Below are positions 4,467-6,871 of a DNA stretch of 6,871 nucleotides, piece by piece. Origin of the DNA: Caulobacteraceae bacterium (lineage in GTDB: Bacteria; Pseudomonadota; Alphaproteobacteria; Caulobacterales; Caulobacteraceae); assembly GCA_013815405.1 (NCBI GenBank), contig JACDGF010000115.1:1-6871 (forward strand), read 5' to 3'. The notes beneath the pieces are model-generated. The model had not been told where the DNA came from. It worked only from the letters and a program-made list of their open reading frames with translations, and did no database searches. A program made the translations under genes and the position numbers. The stretch's first letter is position 1. Each line of letters starts with the position of its first letter.

Positions 4467-5366
4467 TCACACCGTCCGCTTCGCCCGGTCCTGCTCGTTC
4501 GCGCCGCGGATCATCGCCCTCGCCCGGGCCCAGCGTTTATCGTCCCAGTCGCGCAGGGCGGAGAACGCGCCGCCGCCGGCGTTCCAGGCGCCGCCGTCGA
4601 TGGCGATGGTCTGGCCGTTGACGTAGGCCGAGAGGGGATGGAGCAGATAGACGGCGAGATTGGCCAGTTCGCGCATCTCCCCGACCCGGCCCATGGGATT
4701 GCTCCCCATGTCCCGGGCCGATCCCGCGTCCTGGCCGGGGCTGAGGCGCGCCCAGGCGCCTTCAGTCGGAAAGGGGCCAGGCGCGATGGCGTTGAAGCGG
4801 ACGCCCTTGGGGCCCCATTCCACGGCCAGGGACTGGGTCATCACGTTGAGGCCGGCCTTGGACATGGCCGAAGGCACGGTGAACGGCCCGCCGCTCCACA
4901 CCCAGGTGGTGAGGATCGAGACCACCGAGGCGCGCGCGCCCTCTTTGATCCAGCGCTTGCCGCAGTCGAGGGTGACGAAGAACGAGCCGCGAAAGACGAT
5001 GTTGGCGATGGCGTCGAAGGCGCGGGGCGAGAGATCCTCGGTGCGGCTGATGAAGTTCCCCGCCGCGTTGTTGATCAGGCCGGTGAGCGCGCCGCCGTCC
5101 GACCACACCTGGTCGAGCATGTCGTGGATGGCTTCGGGCACGCGGATGTCGCAGGCGATGCCCGTGACCTTGCCGCCATGGGCGTCCATTAGCTCCTTGG
5201 CCGCATCGTCCAGCACCCCGCCGCGGCGCCCGCAGATATAGACCTCCGCGCCCAGCATCAGGCAGGCCTCGGCCATGACCTTGCCAAGGCCGGTGCCTCC
5301 GCCTGTGATGAGGACGCGCTCGCCCTTCATCAGACCGGGCTTGAACATCAGATCGTCGGGGGTCAT
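4467..5366 (-). CDS. SDR oxidoreductase, 2,4-dienoyl-CoA reductase-like
   Basis: This 299-residue short-chain dehydrogenase/reductase is most like the mitochondrial/peroxisomal type of 2,4-dienoyl-CoA reductase, which uses NADPH to reduce dienoyl-CoA intermediates of unsaturated fatty acid beta-oxidation. It has the cofactor motif TGGGTGLG (21-28), NNAAGNFISRTEDLSPRAF (99-117), and VPSAMSKAG (164-172) followed by LAVEWGPKGVRFNAIAPGP (180-198). The classical YxxxK is SxxxK here (Ser166, Lys170), as in dienoyl-CoA reductases. Compared with the human enzyme as I remember it, the catalytic Tyr position holds Trp155 and the catalytic Asn position holds Arg126, so activity on dienoyl-CoA is uncertain. 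The ATG is preceded by GAGGGAG at good spacing. It follows the DUF72 gene by 51 bases on the same strand, probably in one transcript. An enoyl-CoA or 3-ketoacyl reductase role is possible. Confidence 0.88.
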   Translation of the reverse strand: MTPDDLMFKPGLMKGERVLITGGGTGLGKVMAEACLMLGAEVYICGRRGGVLDDAAKELMDAHGGKVTGIACDIRVPEAIHDMLDQVWSDGGALTGLINNAAGNFISRTEDLSPRAFDAIANIVFRGSFFVTLDCGKRWIKEGARASVVSILTTWVWSGGPFTVPSAMSKAGLNVMTQSLAVEWGPKGVRFNAIAPGPFPTEGAWARLSPGQDAGSARDMGSNPMGRVGEMRELANLAVYLLHPLSAYVNGQTIAIDGGAWNAGGGAFSALRDWDDKRWARARAMIRGANEQDRAKRTV

Positions 5367-5417
5367 GGCGCGCTCTCCCTCACACGCCGCGAGTGGAGCG
5401 GCCTTACGGCGGAGAGG

Positions 5418-6218
5418 TCAAGCCTCCAGGCGCTTCAGCAGCGCCATGGCGGCGGCCGGGGCGCGGACCTTTCCCGCATGGATGAAGAAGGCGAAGACGT
5501 CGCGGTCGGCCTTGGGCGCCGCATGGCCCGCGTCCACGGGCGCCAGGCCGGCCGGGGCGTCGCCGCGCGCGAAGGCCTCGAATCGTTTCGCCCAGGCGCC
5601 GAGGCCGGCGTCTTCGTAGGCCGTTTCGATGTCGTCCCGGCCCGTCATCAGGCGAGCATAGACGAAGTCGGCGGCGACATCGGGGATCAGCGGATAGGTC
5701 TCGTGGTCCGCCAGGCAGATGGCGACGCCGTGATCCCTGCATTGGGCGACGAAACTGGGATCGGCGAAGCTCGGATGGCGCACCTCCAGGCAGTGGCGAA
5801 GGGGCAGGCCTTCCAGCGTCTTGGGCAGGAGCGCGAAAAAGCCGGTGAAATCGTCGGGGTCATATTTCTTGGTCGGCATGAACTGCCACACGATCGGCCC
5901 CAGCCGGTCGCCCAGTTCGGCGAGGCCCTGACCCAGGAACCGTTCGACCGAAGGGCCGGCCTCGCCCAGCGCCTTGCGGTTGGTGCAGAAGCGGGAGGCT
6001 TTGACGGCGAAGACGAAATCCTCCGGCGTCTGGGCGGCCCAGCCGGCGAAGGTCGCCGGCTTGAACGTGGAATAGTAGGTGGCGTTGATCTCGATGACGG
6101 TGACGTGACGGCTGGCGAAGGCCAGTTCGTCCGCCTGCCGGGTCCCTTGCGGATAGAAGACGCCGCGCCACGGCGCGAAGGTCCACCCGCCGATGCCGGC
6201 GCGGATCCTGCCCGCCAT
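5418..6218 (-). CDS. DUF72 (YecE-like) domain protein
   Basis: This 266-residue soluble protein is DUF72 over its whole length. The family has a TIM-barrel-like fold and no firmly established biochemical function. Visible hallmarks are GIGGWTFAPWRGVFYP (8-23), the IEINATYYST strand (42-51), FVFAVKASR (68-76), IVWQFMPT (109-116), CLEVRHPSF (143-151) and a C-terminal FAFFIHAG (242-249). The conserved charged residues after successive strands (Glu43, Lys73, Glu145, Arg147, His148) cluster as expected for an active or ligand site of a barrel, though no reaction is known. The ATG is preceded by GGAG seven bases upstream. It is the first gene of a probable two-gene unit with the dienoyl-CoA reductase-like SDR and is divergent from the efflux lipoprotein gene. 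Length is normal and nothing is broken. Confidence 0.9.
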   Translation of the reverse strand: MAGRIRAGIGGWTFAPWRGVFYPQGTRQADELAFASRHVTVIEINATYYSTFKPATFAGWAAQTPEDFVFAVKASRFCTNRKALGEAGPSVERFLGQGLAELGDRLGPIVWQFMPTKKYDPDDFTGFFALLPKTLEGLPLRHCLEVRHPSFADPSFVAQCRDHGVAICLADHETYPLIPDVAADFVYARLMTGRDDIETAYEDAGLGAWAKRFEAFARGDAPAGLAPVDAGHAAPKADRDVFAFFIHAGKVRAPAAAMALLKRLEA

Positions 6219-6373
6219 GCGAAGTCTCCATCGACGACGTTCCCCGCCGCCATCCTAAGCCTCGTGCCTCGATAAGGCCGAAATGAAAATTCAACAAACC
6301 ATGACTATGTGAGGCCTCGCGTAGCGATCGGTCCGCCGCCGCCGCGCTTTTGGGACGGCGCCGGATCAAGGGG
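6219..6373. other. Divergent intergenic region (DUF72 gene / efflux gene)
   Basis: These 155 bases separate two genes transcribed away from each other, so promoters for both should lie here. An A/T-richer patch at about 6270-6310 is the likely location. Leftward, TTGTTG and TATCGA with a 17-base spacer can be read in this patch, but each matches only three of six consensus bases. No clear rightward promoter and no convincing operator palindrome is visible. Confidence 0.45.
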
Positions 6374-6871
6374 ATGATGAGACGAGCGGCATTCCTGATC
6401 GCCCTGGCCGCGTTGCTTTGCGCCTGCCAGAGCGCCGGCCATCGCGCGCCGGACCTGCGCCTTCCGGCGGCCTATGAGGCGCCGGAGGCCGGCGCGGTGC
6501 TGTCGGCGGCGCAGCTGGACCGCTGGTGGCTTTTGTTCGGCGATCCCCGGCTGAACGCCCTGGAAGATCAGGCCTCCCGCGCCGCCCCCGACGCCCGCAC
6601 GGCCCAGGCCCGCGTCCTGGAAGCCAAGGCGGTTCGGGACAGCCAGGTCGCCCAGACCTTCCCGACCGGCGCGATCGCCGCCAACGCCACCCGCCAACAG
6701 GCCTATAACCTGGGCGGCCGATCCACCTCCCTTTTCCCCATAGGCGGGGTGACCGAGACCGAAACCGCCAACTTCGACGTTTCCTGGGAGCTCGACCTGT
6801 TCGGCCGCCTTGCCCAGGCGCGAAGGATCGCCAAGGCTGACTTGGCAGCCGCACGGTTCAATATCGAAGGC
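6374..6871 (+). CDS. RND efflux outer membrane lipoprotein, NodT family, N-terminal fragment
   Basis: The first 166 codons are present; the gene continues past the right edge. It starts with MMRRAAFLIALAALLCACQS, a lipoprotein signal peptide whose lipobox LCAC predicts acylation at Cys18. The mature part has RWWLLFGDPRLNALEDQA (50-67), the WW-x-x-F-x-D-P-x-L signature of the family. The helical segment that follows is cut short here, and WELDLFGRLAQARR (138-151) is the second hallmark. NodT/OprM-type proteins form trimeric TolC-like channels that connect an RND pump and its periplasmic adaptor to the outside. Partner genes would be expected nearby to the right, outside the window. Start choice is between adjacent ATGs at 6374 and 6377; AAGGGG directly in front favours the second on spacing. 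It is divergent from the DUF72 gene. Confidence 0.92.
   Translation, partial: MMRRAAFLIALAALLCACQSAGHRAPDLRLPAAYEAPEAGAVLSAAQLDRWWLLFGDPRLNALEDQASRAAPDARTAQARVLEAKAVRDSQVAQTFPTGAIAANATRQQAYNLGGRSTSLFPIGGVTETETANFDVSWELDLFGRLAQARRIAKADLAAARFNIEG

Noticed and set aside
4660..5241. Rightward open frames inside the SDR gene
   Set aside because: They are antisense to a well-conserved SDR protein and show composition typical of GC-rich shadow frames.
6305..6854. Leftward open frames opposite the efflux lipoprotein gene
   Set aside because: They are Gly/Arg/Pro-rich antisense shadows of the rightward gene, which has a lipoprotein signal peptide and NodT-family motifs.

Overview
The window looks like chromosomal DNA of a GC-rich alphaproteobacterium, most likely of the Caulobacterales (Caulobacter / Phenylobacterium / Brevundimonas type). 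The basis is the high GC content, the rpmH-rnpA-yidC order, the protein styles, and palindromic intergenic repeats of a kind I associate with that group. Placement below order level is not supported.

Left part (1-921, minus strand): a core housekeeping block. A sigma70-like promoter (893-921) precedes rpmH (ribosomal protein L34, GTG start). Then come a 66-bp palindromic repeat, rnpA (RNase P protein) and the first 43 codons of yidC (membrane insertase), which runs off the left edge. There is no room for yidD between rnpA and yidC.

Middle part (1009-3718, minus strand): a tight three-gene operon encoding a TetR-family regulator, an HSL-type alpha/beta hydrolase and a zinc-free NADPH:quinone oxidoreductase-like MDR enzyme. 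The genes are separated by 6 and 2 bases, and a strong hairpin (1009-1038) follows the last one. The layout suggests a self-regulated catabolic or detoxification unit for an ester or enone-type substrate, which the sequence does not identify.

The AT-richer island at about 3880-4312 is the least ordinary part. It holds a 17-bp perfect palindrome that could be the TetR operator. It also holds a near-consensus promoter (TTGACA, 16 bp, extended TGC-TATATA) reading rightward into a 44 to 58 residue orphan small protein, closed by a textbook intrinsic terminator (4282-4312). This is a complete isolated small transcription unit of unknown function.

Right part (4467-6218, minus strand): a DUF72 (YecE-like) protein is followed, 51 bases later, by a short-chain dehydrogenase closely resembling 2,4-dienoyl-CoA reductases, probably co-transcribed. 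Divergent from them, at 6374-6871, begins a NodT-type RND efflux outer-membrane lipoprotein, cut by the right edge.

No convincing new multi-gene system is visible. The best leads are the small transcription unit, the palindrome beside it, the repeat in front of rnpA, and the altered active site of the dienoyl-CoA reductase-like enzyme.
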